Source: Artocarpus heterophyllus
Lineage: Eukaryota; Streptophyta; Magnoliopsida; Rosales; Moraceae
Assembly (NCBI GenBank): GCA_025403435.1
Contig: CM046353.1
Coordinates: 24,588,259 to 24,652,258 of the forward strand
DNA: 64,000 nucleotides
Reading direction: 5' to 3'
The position numbers and the translations under genes are program-made. Under the pieces are notes generated by a model. The model made no database searches. It worked only from the letters and a program-made list of their open reading frames with translations, and was not told where the DNA came from. How positions within the stretch are numbered: position 1 is the stretch's first letter; the number at the start of each line of letters is the position of its first letter. Below, piece after piece: positions 36,111 through 47,946 of this stretch.

Positions 36111-38253
36111 ATTGTGAATATCTCGGTTCAAGCCCGCCAAAAACCTTGCCATTGTAGCCTCCTGATCCTCCTCTATATTGGCCTAGATCATCATAACCTC
36201 CATCTCCTTATAGTACTCCTCCACTTTTTGGTTGCCTTGCTTAAGATTTTGTAGTTTGTTGTACAACTCCCGGTAGTAGTGAGTTGGTACAAATCGCTTC
36301 CTCATCACGATCTTCATCTCTTCCCATGACTCAATAGGTCGCTCTCTATTTCGTCTCCTGTTTATAACAAGCTGATCCCACCAAGTAATAGCATAATCAG
36401 AAAATTCAATTACAGCCAGTTTTACCTTCTTCGCCTTGGAATAGTTTTGGTAGTCAAAGACGAACTCCATTTTCTTCTCCCATTCTAGGTACGCTTCTGG
36501 ATTGGATTTGCCTTGAAATGATGGTATCTTCATTTTGATGCCTCTCAAACTATCATTTTCCCGGTTCCTAACTCCTCTATCCCGTCCAAATCTTCGGTGA
36601 CTACCCGCTGAATCTTCTCCTTCGTCAAACTCTTCCCCATCAATCCTGTAGTAGTCATCAACCTCTCCTCTAACCGGAACCCTTTCCCACCTACGTGCAT
36701 GAGGAACAAGTTGTGGCTGTTCCACACGTGCGTTTTCTATCCGGTCTATCCTCTCATGAAGCTGTCCTAACTCTCCCCTCAACAATCGTCTCATCTCCCC
36801 CATCATCGCTTCCATAAGAAGTTTTAGATCTACTGCACCCGAGGTACCCTCAATAGTGTTCTTGCTGTTGCTTGACATTTTTATTTTTTTTTTTGCAAAA
36901 ACAAAATAAGAAACAATGCAAAGGACCTTACCACACTCCCTTACGTGTTTCACTCGTGAAATGGTTCACTCAATTTCACTCATTTTTGTACTCAATACTT
37001 TTGGCTTTTGTCCACTCTAATGCTCTCGCCTCTTTGCCTTTTTTCACTCGTTAATTTAAACTCAGTTCCTATAAAACCAGTCAAATCAATATCAAAATTT
37101 CCTTGACAATTAACAAATAGATTACCAAGGAGCCTCAGATTAGAAACAAGACTATAACCGGAACAAATAATTTAGGCTTTCAAAAATCACACCCAAAAGG
37201 AACAAAATTTGAGCAAAAATTTTTGGTCTGTGCAGGGAATTCAATTTCGGGTTCCTTAAACGATGAATAACAAGAATCTGAAAAAAAAAATTAAGGAAGG
37301 TTTCTAGACTTTTTTTTTTCAGATCCTCTTGTTTTTCTTTTTTTCCCTTTTTTTTTTCTTTCCTTTCTTTCTTTTCTTTTCTTTTCGGATCTTTTTTTTT
37401 AACCAACTTTGATAATGGAAATCAAAACTCACAAATAACTGAAACAAACATAAACTAAGAGAACGGATAAGCAAAACCTGATTAGAATCTTGCTCTGATT
37501 ACCAAATGATATGAACCCCGCCAAGAACTGACGCGACCCTAGCTAAGATTGGTTTCCAAGATCAAAATTCCTAACCGGTTTTGGATGGAACCGCGACCAG
37601 ATGCCTACACAAGAAGCACGAACCTTGGTATGTGAGGACGCCACAATCAGCTATGGATGGACTGATTGATAAGTCTATGAACGCCACGGAATTTTCTGAT
37701 AAGTTCCAATAGTTCGTTTAGGAACCGAAGAGAATTAAACCTCAAATTGTGTGTTAAAACTTATATTCCATTGAATGAAATTCATTACAATATAGAGTGG
37801 TTCCCCTATGCGAATTTCAGCTCCTAATTGCCCATGGAATTTTGGGCAAATCAATTGCCAAAACGTCTAATCTAAAGCAAATAAGGTAAGTTCCCTTAAT
37901 GGCTTAAAAACCTTACAATAATAGAAATAACACAAATGCATGTTTGTAAAAGAAAAAGGAAACTAGACATTAAAAGGTAAATAGCTGATTCTTCTCGCCA
38001 CTTGTTGCCTCAAAATGGAAATTACTCTGTCCCTTCTAGAGCTTGAATCACGCATTTGTTGGTCTGGATGTCACATGCAATTCCCTCAATGGGCCTCCAT
38101 GCAATAGCTTGAGCCCAAGTTGCTTGAATTAGCCCAATAAGTGTTTCTTTAAACTTCTTCGCACGAGCTCTCGTAACCGGACCAATGGGAACTTGAATTG
38201 GATCTGAATATGTCTCCCACGTGCTCTTCCTTGTGCTAGTGATGTCCTCATCA
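36111..38253 (-). repeat. Array unit 2
   Basis: 2143 bp; its LTR is 37507-38253. The open reading frame 36183-36953 (256 codons) is a truncated gag starting at MKHVREC, or at the canonical ATG at 36878, and ending MEVMMI at a TAG where A1 and A5 have a sense codon. The leader shares ATAACCGG with units 3 and 4, but TTTAAACTCAG is intermediate. Confidence 0.92.
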
Positions 38254-40396
38254 ATTGTGAATATCTCGGTTCAAGCCCGCCAAAAACCTTGCCATTGTAG
38301 CCTCCTGATCCTCCTCTATATTGGCCTAGATCATCATAACCTCCATCTCCTTATAGTACTCCTCCACTTTTTGGTTGCCTTGCTTAAGATTTTGTAGTTT
38401 GTTGTACAACTCCCGGTAGTAGTGAGTTGGTACAAATCGCTTCCTCATCACGATCTTCATCTCTTCCCATGACTCAATAGGTCGCTCTCTATTTCGTCTC
38501 CTGTTTATAACAAGCTGATCCCACCAAGTAATAGCATAATCAGAAAATTCAATTACAGCCAGTTTTACCTTCTTCGCCTTGGAATAGTTTTGGTAGTCAA
38601 AGACGAACTCCATTTTCTTCTCCCATTCTAGGTACGCTTCTGGATTGGATTTGCCTTGAAATGATGGTATCTTCATTTTGATGCCTCTCAAACTATCATT
38701 TTCCCGGTTCCTAACTCCTCTATCCCGTCCAAATCTTCGGTGACTACCCGCTGAATCTTCTCCTTCGTCAAACTCTTCCCCATCAATCCTGTAGTAGTCA
38801 TCAACCTCTCCTCTAACCGGAACCCTTTCCCACCTACGTGCATGAGGAACAAGTTGTGGCTGTTCCACACGTGCGTTTTCTATCCAGTCTATCCTCTCAT
38901 GAAGCTGTCCTAACTCTCCCCTCAACAATCGTCTCATCTCCCCCATCATCGCTTCCATAAGAAGTTTTAGATCTACTGCACCCGAGGTACCCTCAATAGT
39001 GTTCTTGCTGTTGCTTGACATTTTTATTTTTTTTTTTGCAAAAACAAAATAAGAAACAATGCAAAGGACCTTACCACACTCCCTTACGTGTTTCACTCGT
39101 GAAATGGTTCACTCAATTTCACTCATGTTTGCACTCAATACTTTTGGCTTTTGTCCACTCTAATGCTCTCGCCTCTTTGCCTTTTTTCACTCGTTAATTT
39201 AAACTCTGTTCCTATAAAACCAGTCAAATCAATATCAAAATTTCCTTGACAATTAACAAATAGATTACCAAGGAGCCTCAGATTAGAAACAAGACTATAA
39301 CCGGAACAAATAATTTAGGCTTTCAAAAATCACACCCAAAAGGAACAAAATTTGAGCAAAAATTTTTGGTCTGTGCAGGGAATTCAATTTCGGGTTCCTT
39401 AAACGATGAATAACAAGAATCTGAAAAAAAAAATTAAGGAAGGTTTCTAGACTTTTTTTTTTCAGATCCTCTTGTTTTTCTTTTTTTCCCTTTTTTTTTT
39501 CTTTCCTTTCTTTCTTTTCTTTTCTTTTCGGATCTTTTTTTTTAACCAACTTTGATAATGGAAATCAAAACTCACAAATAACTGAAACAAACATAAACTA
39601 AGAGAACGGATAAGCAAAACCTGATTAGAATCTTGCTCTGATTACCAAATGATATGAACCCCGCCAAGAACTGACGCGACCCTAGCTAAGATTGGTTTCC
39701 AAGATCAAAATTCCTAACCGGTTTTGGATGGAACCGCGACCAGATGCCTACACAAGAAGCACGAACCTTGGTATGTGAGGACGCCACAATCAGCTATGGA
39801 TGGACTGATTGATAAGTCTATGAACGCCACGGAATTTTCTGATAAGTTCCAATAGTTCGTTTAGGAACCGAAGAGAATTAAACCTCAAATTGTGTGTTAA
39901 AACTTATATTCCATTGAATGAAATTCATTACAATATAGAGTGGTTCCCCTATGCGAATTTCAGCTCCTAATTGCCCATGGAATTTTGGGCAAATCAATTG
40001 CCAAAACGTCTAATCTAAAGCAAATAAGGTAAGTTCCCTTAATGGCTTAAAAACCTTACAATAATAGAAATAACACAAATGCATGTTTGTAAAAGAAAAA
40101 GGAAACTAGATATTAAAAGGTAAATAGCTGATTCTTCTCGCCACTTGTTGCCTCAAAATGGAAATTACTCTGTCCCTTCTAGAGCTTGAATCACGCATTT
40201 GTTGGTCTGGATGTCACATGCAATTCCCTCAATGGGCCTCCATGCAATAGCTTGAGCCCAAGTTGCTTGAATTAGCCCAATAAGTGTTTCTTTAAACTTC
40301 TTCGCACGAGCTCTCGTAACCGGACCAATGGGAACTTGAATTGGATCTGAATATGTCTCCCACGTGCTCTTCCTTGTGCTAGTGATGTCCTCATCA
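38254..40396 (-). repeat. Array unit 3
   Basis: 2143 bp; its LTR is 39650-40396. Truncated gag frame 38326-39096 (canonical ATG at 39021). Almost identical to unit 4; a private T in ACTAGATATTAAAAGG near 40108 separates them. Confidence 0.92.
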
Positions 40397-42539
40397 ATTG
40401 TGAATATCTCGGTTCAAGCCCGCCAAAAACCTTGCCATTGTAGCCTCCTGATCCTCCTCTATATTGGCCTAGATCATCATAACCTCCATCTCCTTATAGT
40501 ACTCCTCCACTTTTTGGTTGCCTTGCTTAAGATTTTGTAGTTTGTTGTACAACTCCCGGTAGTAGTGAGTTGGTACAAATCGCTTCCTCATCACGATCTT
40601 CATCTCTTCCCATGACTCAATAGGTCGCTCTCTATTTCGTCTCCTGTTTATAACAAGCTGATCCCACCAAGTAATAGCATAATCAGAAAATTCAATTACA
40701 GCCAGTTTTACCTTCTTCGCCTTGGAATAGTTTTGGTAGTCAAAGACGAACTCCATTTTCTTCTCCCATTCTAGGTACGCTTCTGGATTGGATTTGCCTT
40801 GAAATGATGGTATCTTCATTTTGATGCCTCTCAAACTATCATTTTCCCGGTTCCTAACTCCTCTATCCCGTCCAAATCTTCGGTGACTACCCGCTGAATC
40901 TTCTCCTTCGTCAAACTCTTCCCCATCAATCCTGTAGTAGTCATCAACCTCTCCTCTAACCGGAACCCTTTCCCACCTACGTGCATGAGGAACAAGTTGT
41001 GGCTGTTCCACACGTGCGTTTTCTATCCAGTCTATCCTCTCATGAAGCTGTCCTAACTCTCCCCTCAACAATCGTCTCATCTCCCCCATCATCGCTTCCA
41101 TAAGAAGTTTTAGATCTACTGCACCCGAGGTACCCTCAATAGTGTTCTTGCTGTTGCTTGACATTTTTATTTTTTTTTTTGCAAAAACAAAATAAGAAAC
41201 AATGCAAAGGACCTTACCACACTCCCTTACGTGTTTCACTCGTGAAATGGTTCACTCAATTTCACTCATGTTTGCACTCAATACTTTTGGCTTTTGTCCA
41301 CTCTAATGCTCTCGCCTCTTTGCCTTTTTTCACTCGTTAATTTAAACTCTGTTCCTATAAAACCAGTCAAATCAATATCAAAATTTCCTTGACAATTAAC
41401 AAATAGATTACCAAGGAGCCTCAGATTAGAAACAAGACTATAACCGGAACAAATAATTTAGGCTTTCAAAAATCACACCCAAAAGGAACAAAATTTGAGC
41501 AAAAATTTTTGGTCTGTGCAGGGAATTCAATTTCGGGTTCCTTAAACGATGAATAACAAGAATCTGAAAAAAAAAATTAAGGAAGGTTTCTAGACTTTTT
41601 TTTTTCAGATCCTCTTGTTTTTCTTTTTTTCCCTTTTTTTTTTCTTTCCTTTCTTTCTTTTCTTTTCTTTTCGGATCTTTTTTTTTAACCAACTTTGATA
41701 ATGGAAATCAAAACTCACAAATAACTGAAACAAACATAAACTAAGAGAACGGATAAGCAAAACCTGATTAGAATCTTGCTCTGATTACCAAATGATATGA
41801 ACCCCGCCAAGAACTGACGCGACCCTAGCTAAGATTGGTTTCCAAGATCAAAATTCCTAACCGGTTTTGGATGGAACCGCGACCAGATGCCTACACAAGA
41901 AGCACGAACCTTGGTATGTGAGGACGCCACAATCAGCTATGGATGGACTGATTGATAAGTCTATGAACGCCACGGAATTTTCTGATAAGTTCCAATAGTT
42001 CGTTTAGGAACCGAAGAGAATTAAACCTCAAATTGTGTGTTAAAACTTATATTCCATTGAATGAAATTCATTACAATATAGAGTGGTTCCCCTATGCGAA
42101 TTTCAGCTCCTAATTGCCCATGGAATTTTGGGCAAATCAATTGCCAAAACGTCTAATCTAAAGCAAATAAGGTAAGTTCCCTTAATGGCTTAAAAACCTT
42201 ACAATAATAGAAATAACACAAATGCATGTTTGTAAAAGAAAAAGGAAACTAGACATTAAAAGGTAAATAGCTGATTCTTCTCGCCACTTGTTGCCTCAAA
42301 ATGGAAATTACTCTGTCCCTTCTAGAGCTTGAATCACGCATTTGTTGGTCTGGATGTCACATGCAATTCCCTCAATGGGCCTCCATGCAATAGCTTGAGC
42401 CCAAGTTGCTTGAATTAGCCCAATAAGTGTTTCTTTAAACTTCTTCGCACGAGCTCTCGTAACCGGACCAATGGGAACTTGAATTGGATCTGAATATGTC
42501 TCCCACGTGCTCTTCCTTGTGCTAGTGATGTCCTCATCA
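40397..42539 (-). repeat. Array unit 4
   Basis: 2143 bp; its LTR is 41793-42539. Truncated gag frame 40469-41239 (canonical ATG at 41164). It shares the leader variants CATGTTTGCACTC and TTTAAACTCTG with unit 3. Confidence 0.92.
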
Positions 42540-44679
42540 ATTGTGAATATCTCGGTTCAAGCCCGCCAAAAACCTTGCCATTGTAGCCTCCTGATCCTCC
42601 TCTATATTGGCCTAGATCATCATAACCTCCATCTCCTTATAGTACTCCTCCACTTTTTGGTTGCCTTGCTTAAGATTTTGTAGTTTGTTGTACAACTCCC
42701 GGTAGTAGTGAGTTGGTACAAATCGCTTCCTCATCACGATCTTCATCTCTTCCCATGACTCAATAGGTCGCTCTCTATTTCGTCTCCTGTTTATAACAAG
42801 CTGATCCCACCAAGTAATAGCATAATCAGAAAATTCAATTACAGCCAGTTTTACCTTCTTCGCCTTGGAATAGTTTTGGTAGTCAAAGACGAACTCCATT
42901 TTCTTCTCCCATTCTAGGTACGCTTCTGGATTGGATTTGCCTTGAAATGATGGTATCTTCATTTTGATGCCTCTCAAACTATCATTTTCCCGGTTCCTAA
43001 CTCCTCTATCCCGTCCAAATCTTCGGTGACTACCCGCTGAATCTTCTCCTTCGTCAAACTCTTCCCCATCAATCCTGTAGTAGTCATCAACCTCTCCTCT
43101 AACCGGAACCCTTTCCCACCTACGTGCATGAGGAACAAGTTGTGGCTGTTCCACACGTGCGTTTTCTATCCAGTCTATCCTCTCATGAAGCTGTCCTAAC
43201 TCTCCCCTCAACAATCGTCTCATCTCCCCCATCATCGCTTCCATAAGAAGTTTTAGATCTACTGCACCCGAGGTACCCTCAATAGTGTTCTTGCTGTTGC
43301 TTGACATTTTTATTTTTTTTTTTGCAAAAACAAAATAAGAAACAATGCAAAGGACCTTACCACACTCCCTTACGTGTTTCACTCGTGAAATGGTTCACTC
43401 AATTTCACTCATTTTTGTACTCAATACTTTTGGCTTTTGTCCACTCTAATGCTCTCGCCTCTTTGCCTTTTTTCACTCGTTAATTTTCACTCAGTTCCTA
43501 TAAAACCAGTCAAATCAATATCAAAATTTCCTTGACAATTAACAAATAGATTACCAAGGAGCCTCAGATTAGAAACAAGACTATAACAGGAACAAATAAT
43601 TTAGGCTTTCATAAATCACACCCAAAAGGAACAAAATTTGAGCAAAAATTTTTGGTCTGTGCAGGGAATTCAATTTCGGGTTCCTTAAACGATGAATAAC
43701 AAGAATCTGAAAAAAAAAAAATTAAGGAAGGTTTCTAGACTTTTTTTTTTTCAGATCCTCTTGTTTTTCTTTTTTTCCCTTTTTTTTTTCTTTCCTTTCT
43801 TTCTTTTTCGGATCTTTTTTTTTAACCAACTTTGATAATGGAAATCAAAACTCACAAATAACTGAAACAAACATAAACTAAGAGAACGGATAAGCAAAAC
43901 CTGATTAGAATCTCGCTCTGATTACCAAATGATATGAACCCCGCCAAGAACTGACGCGACCCTAGCCAAGATTGGTTTCCAAGATCAAAATTCCTAACCG
44001 GTTTTGGATGGAACCACGACCAGATGACTACACAAGAAGCACGAACCTTGGTATGTGAGGACGCCACAATCAGCTATGGATGGACTGATTGATAAGTCTA
44101 TGAACGCCACGGAATTTTCTGATAAGTTCCAATAGTTCGTTTAGGAACCGAAGAGAATTAAACCTCAAATTGTGTGTTAAAACTTATATTCCATTGAATG
44201 AAATTCATTACAATATAGAGTGGTTCCCCTATGCGAATTTCAGCTCCTAATTGCCCATGGAATTTTGGGCAAATCAATTGCCAAAACGTCTAATCTAAAG
44301 CAAATAAGGTAAGTTCCCTTAATGGCTTAAAAACCTTACAATAATAGAAATAACACAAACGCATGTTTGTAAAAGAAAAAGGAAACTAGACATTAAAAGG
44401 TAAATAGCTGATTCTTCTCGCCACTTGTTGCCTCAAAATGGAAATTACTCTGTCCCTTCTAGAGCTTGAATCACGCATTTGTTGGTCTGGATGTCACATG
44501 CAATTCCCTCAATGGGCCTCCCTGCAATAGCTTAAGCCCAAGTTGCTTGAATCAGCCCAATAAGCGTTTCTTTGAACTTCTTCGCATGAGCTCTCGTAAC
44601 CGAACCAATGGGAACTTGAATTGGATCTGAATATGTCTCATCCCACGTGCTCTTGCTTGTGTTAACAATGTCCTCATCA
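42540..44679 (-). repeat. Array unit 5
   Basis: 2140 bp; its LTR is 43930-44679. The gag frame 42612-43382 matches units 3-4 (CCAGTCTATCC), but from about 43408 the leader matches unit 1. The unit is thus a recombinant. Its LTR end (CTCATCCCACG, GTGTTAACAATG) resembles the A2 3' LTR, so it is probably the original 5' LTR of A2. Confidence 0.9.
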
Positions 44680-45609
44680 CCTCATTTGCCGAAGAGCACC
44701 TACAATCAATGTAGAGAAGAACATTCTAGAAGAACTTCAACCAACTGGTCTTCTTTACTATTCTCTATCCATGATCGGAGTGCGTGCGGGCTCATGTCGT
44801 ACAGTTTTTCTTGGATGACTCTCTCCTTCCAACCAATCGAGAAAACCCAAAACTAAGGTTTGTGATTTATGAACAATAGCTCTTAGGGAGTTTTAGAGAC
44901 TCACAAACTAGAGTACTCACTCTTAATTCCTCGACAGAACTAAATAATTTATGAGTCTCACTCCTTCTTTATAGAGGTCGGACCTAGGGTCAATCCTTAT
45001 TAGAAAAGGCTTCAAAATTTAAGTTTGAATTGGTTTCAAAATCTAATCCACATAACCAGATTCTAACTCTAACTACCGCGGTCGACTGCTATACAAAGAC
45101 GCATCGTTGATCCCCAAGTTTGAATTTAATTCAAACTCCATAGGCTGATTTGATGGACACTATCTCAACCAATTGGATAATTTCTATCGTATTAGTTCCA
45201 GGTAGCTTTGATAGAGCCTCGATTTTAATTTAAATAACCCAATAGAGAATTTATCTGATTAAAATAGTCATATCTAGATAAACCCATACAAATAAGATAT
45301 TATCCATAATAATTCAACATATTTATCTTGAATTAATTCACCAAATTAATTCAACTGATGAACCAACATGTTTATCTTGAATTAATTATAGAATTAATTC
45401 AACTCATAAATTAACATGAATTATTAAATCCAATTAACTCGAATTTTAGCCAATATAATAATTTGACATAAGTCACCAATTTATTAGAAAAGCACGCCAT
45501 ATCATTACAGGATCTATTATTAGCTAGCAAAGGGACCTGATGGACCTATATAGTTCAACCTCTCGATAATTTTGAAACCTAATATCCCATATATATATTT
45601 TATAATTAT
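44680..45609 (-). repeat. Copia family E LTR fragment, part 1
   Basis: Aligns to 16076-17025 of the copia LTR (ACTTCAACCAACTGGTCTTC and onward). It starts abruptly after the array and is interrupted by a solo family A LTR; the TSD copy ATTAT is at 45605-45609. Confidence 0.8.
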
Positions 45610-46358
45610 TGATGAGGACATCATTAGCACAAGCAAAAGCACGTGGGAGACATATTCAGATCCAATTCAAGTTCCCATTGGTCCGGTTACGAGAGCTCGT
45701 GCGAAGAAGTTTAAAGAAACGCTTATTGGGCTGATTCAAGCAACTTGGGCTCAAGCCATTGCATGGAGGCCCATTGAGGGAATTGCATGTGACATCCAGA
45801 CCAGCAAATGCGTGATTCAAGCTCTAGAAGGGATCGAGTAATTTCCATTTCAGTTACTTTCCTGTTTTGAGGCGACACATGGCGAGAAGAATCAGCTTAT
45901 GACCTTTTAATGTCTAGTTTCCTTTTTGCGTTTGTTTTATTTCTATTATTGTAAGGCTTTTAAGCCATTAAGGGAACTTTCCTTATTTGCTTTAGATTTG
46001 ACATTTGGTAATTGATTTGCCCGAAATTCCATGGCCAATTAGGAGCTGAAAATTCATATAGGGGAACTCCTATATATTGTAACGAATTTCATTCAATGAG
46101 GAATAAGTATTAACACACAATTTGAGGTTTTATTCTCTTTGGTTCCTAAATGAACTATTCAAACTTATCGAAAAATTCTATGGCGTTCATAGACTTATCA
46201 ATCAGTCCATCCATAGCTGATTGTGGCATCCTCACATACCAAGGTTTGTGCTTCTTGTTAGGCATCGGGTCGCAGTTCCATTCAAAACTGATTAGGAATT
46301 TGATCTTGGAAACCAACTTTGGTTAGGGTTGCGTCAGTTCTTGGCGGGGTTCGTATCA
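45610..46358 (+). repeat. Solo family A LTR, one-copy subtype
   Basis: A 749-bp LTR, TGATGAGGACATC to GGTTCGTATCA, with no internal region and a perfect 5-bp TSD ATTAT (45605-45609 and 46359-46363). The copia LTR is continuous across it. It arose by recombination between the two LTRs of a former element. Its Pol-tail frame is still open to 45841 ([19 protein letters not shown], ending EGIE). Confidence 0.95.
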
Positions 46359-46624
46359 ATTATCAACTCTAATGCTACTCCACTAAAAGCTCAGAGTTGC
46401 ACTCGTGAACTATCTAGAATTACGAAGCCCAAATACCTAAGTCTCCATAACATATCATAATATATCGTATCCCTATAGCATTATACATAATCAGCTTAAG
46501 GATAAATTCTATCTTACCTTCCTGATTATTTTTCTCTTACGTTCTATTATCCCACCATCGAAAAACTTACCATCCAAAGACAGTATGCCATAAGGTTACA
46601 ACTATGTATTCAAATGGTTGAATG
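46359..46624 (-). repeat. Copia family E LTR fragment, part 2
   Basis: Continues part 1 after the solo LTR (CAACTCTAATGCTACTCC) and stops at CAAATGGTTGAATGC, where a copia sequence of opposite orientation begins. Confidence 0.8.
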
Positions 46625-46684
46625 CTAGACATGTATGCCCTAAGGAGATTTGTCATATTTACTCACTTAGTGCAAGTGGGAGAT
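46625..46684 (+). other. Copia internal 3' end with polypurine tract
   Basis: Sixty bases ending in AAGTGGGAGAT, the typical copia PPT, directly before an LTR start. The fragment itself opens with TAGACATGTATGCCC, which is also the LTR start, so a small duplication or template jump is present. Confidence 0.65.
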
Positions 46685-47946
46685 TGTTAGACATGTATGC
46701 CCAAAGCAGTAAAAATGTAATATGTTTTTGGAGACATTTTTATCAATAAAGAATTTATTTATTATTATTAATATACCAAATTTTATCCTCCTTACGTTCA
46801 TATTTTTTGAATGTATGTTAAGCAAACAATAGTCTGAGACTGTCTATCTAAACCTTAAGAATTGGGCATATGATGGACGGGTTATGTGGAAGACATGATT
46901 CTTAAGGTGATGGTCTAAATCATACGATCCGCAATCGAGAGAATAAAGTTGGGCACTTTATTCATGCAAAGATTGTTATGTTGTCTATATTCCTTTTGGG
47001 AGATGGTTTGTCTTGACCATCGAAGGTGGACTCCGTGAATAGAAACATTGGCACGTTGTCATAGGTGACGATGTGTTGGATTAGGATATAAAGTGAATTG
47101 ATTTGGATTAATAATTTTGTCTTGGCAAATTGATTCACTTTAGACAATCATTTGTGTTGTATGTTAATCCTGAGATGAATAGTGGGCCCGTTGTCTTGAC
47201 TTGTGTCTTTTGATGTACCAAAGGGTGACACCCACATCTTAATAGTGGTATGCATGCCAGTATGTTGGAGACATGAGTCTTGATGGCGTAGACTTGTTAT
47301 TCATAGATATGGATCCATAGCTCCTCTTTAGGAGTAATGATATCCTCTTATATGTGTTATCCTGTAATTGGAAAACTAGAGCGCTCAACCATTTGGATAC
47401 ATAGGTGTAACCGAATAGTATACTGTATTTGGATGGTAAGTTTTCTGATGGTGAGATAATGGAACGTAAGATAAAAATAATGGGAAAGGTAAGACAGAAC
47501 TTGTCCTTAAGCCGATTATGGATTATCATATGGGGATACGATACACTATGATATGTCATGGAGACTTAGCTATAGGGGCTTCGTAATTCTATGTAGTTCG
47601 AGAGTACAGCTCCAAGCTTTTAGTGGAGTAGCATTGGAGTTGATAATATTGAAATGTATATCTGGGATATTGAGTTTCATAATTATTGGGAGCTTTAACT
47701 ATGTAGGTCCATTTGGTCCCCCTTGCTAGCTCACAATATCCTGTAACGATATGGTGTGTTTTTTCAATAATTGGTGACTTATATCAGATTTATCAGATTG
47801 GTTAAAATTTGGAAGAATCAAATAATTCATCTCTGTTTATCGGTTGAATTAATTTTGTGATAAAATTGATTCAAGATAAAGTTGTTGAATTGTAAGGATC
47901 AGATAATTCTTGTCTGTTTATCGGTTGATTTAATTTTGGATAAATG
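46685..47946 (+). repeat. Copia family E LTR, 5' part
   Basis: Starts TGTTAGACATGTATGCCC after the PPT and is homologous to 1-1677 from about 46921 on. It is truncated at about 47946, where a gypsy fragment begins. This copy supplies the LTR start missing elsewhere in the window. Confidence 0.82.

Larger units (their letters stand above)
33972..44679 (-). repeat. Tandem array: five ~2.14-kb LTR-leader-gag units
   Basis: Five head-to-tail units start at 33972, 36111, 38254, 40397 and 42540, with lengths 2139, 2143, 2143, 2143 and 2140 bp. In element sense each unit is LTR, PBS, leader, truncated gag, then directly the next LTR. Every unit begins with the ATTGTGAATATC of A2 gag that follows the A3 TSD, and ends at the family A LTR end CCTCATCA. 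LTRs of units 1-4 are hybrids: A2-like on the left, A3-like from about 35955 (and equivalents) onward. The unit 5 LTR is A2-like throughout. This fits unequal crossover between the A3 5' LTR and the A2 5' LTR, followed by further expansion. Confidence 0.93.

Noticed and set aside
33972..44679. Five independent insertions of similar elements
   Set aside because: There are no TSDs between units, each joint is the same base-to-base transition (CTCATCA to ATTGTG), and spacing is 2143 bp three times. Tandem duplication explains it better.
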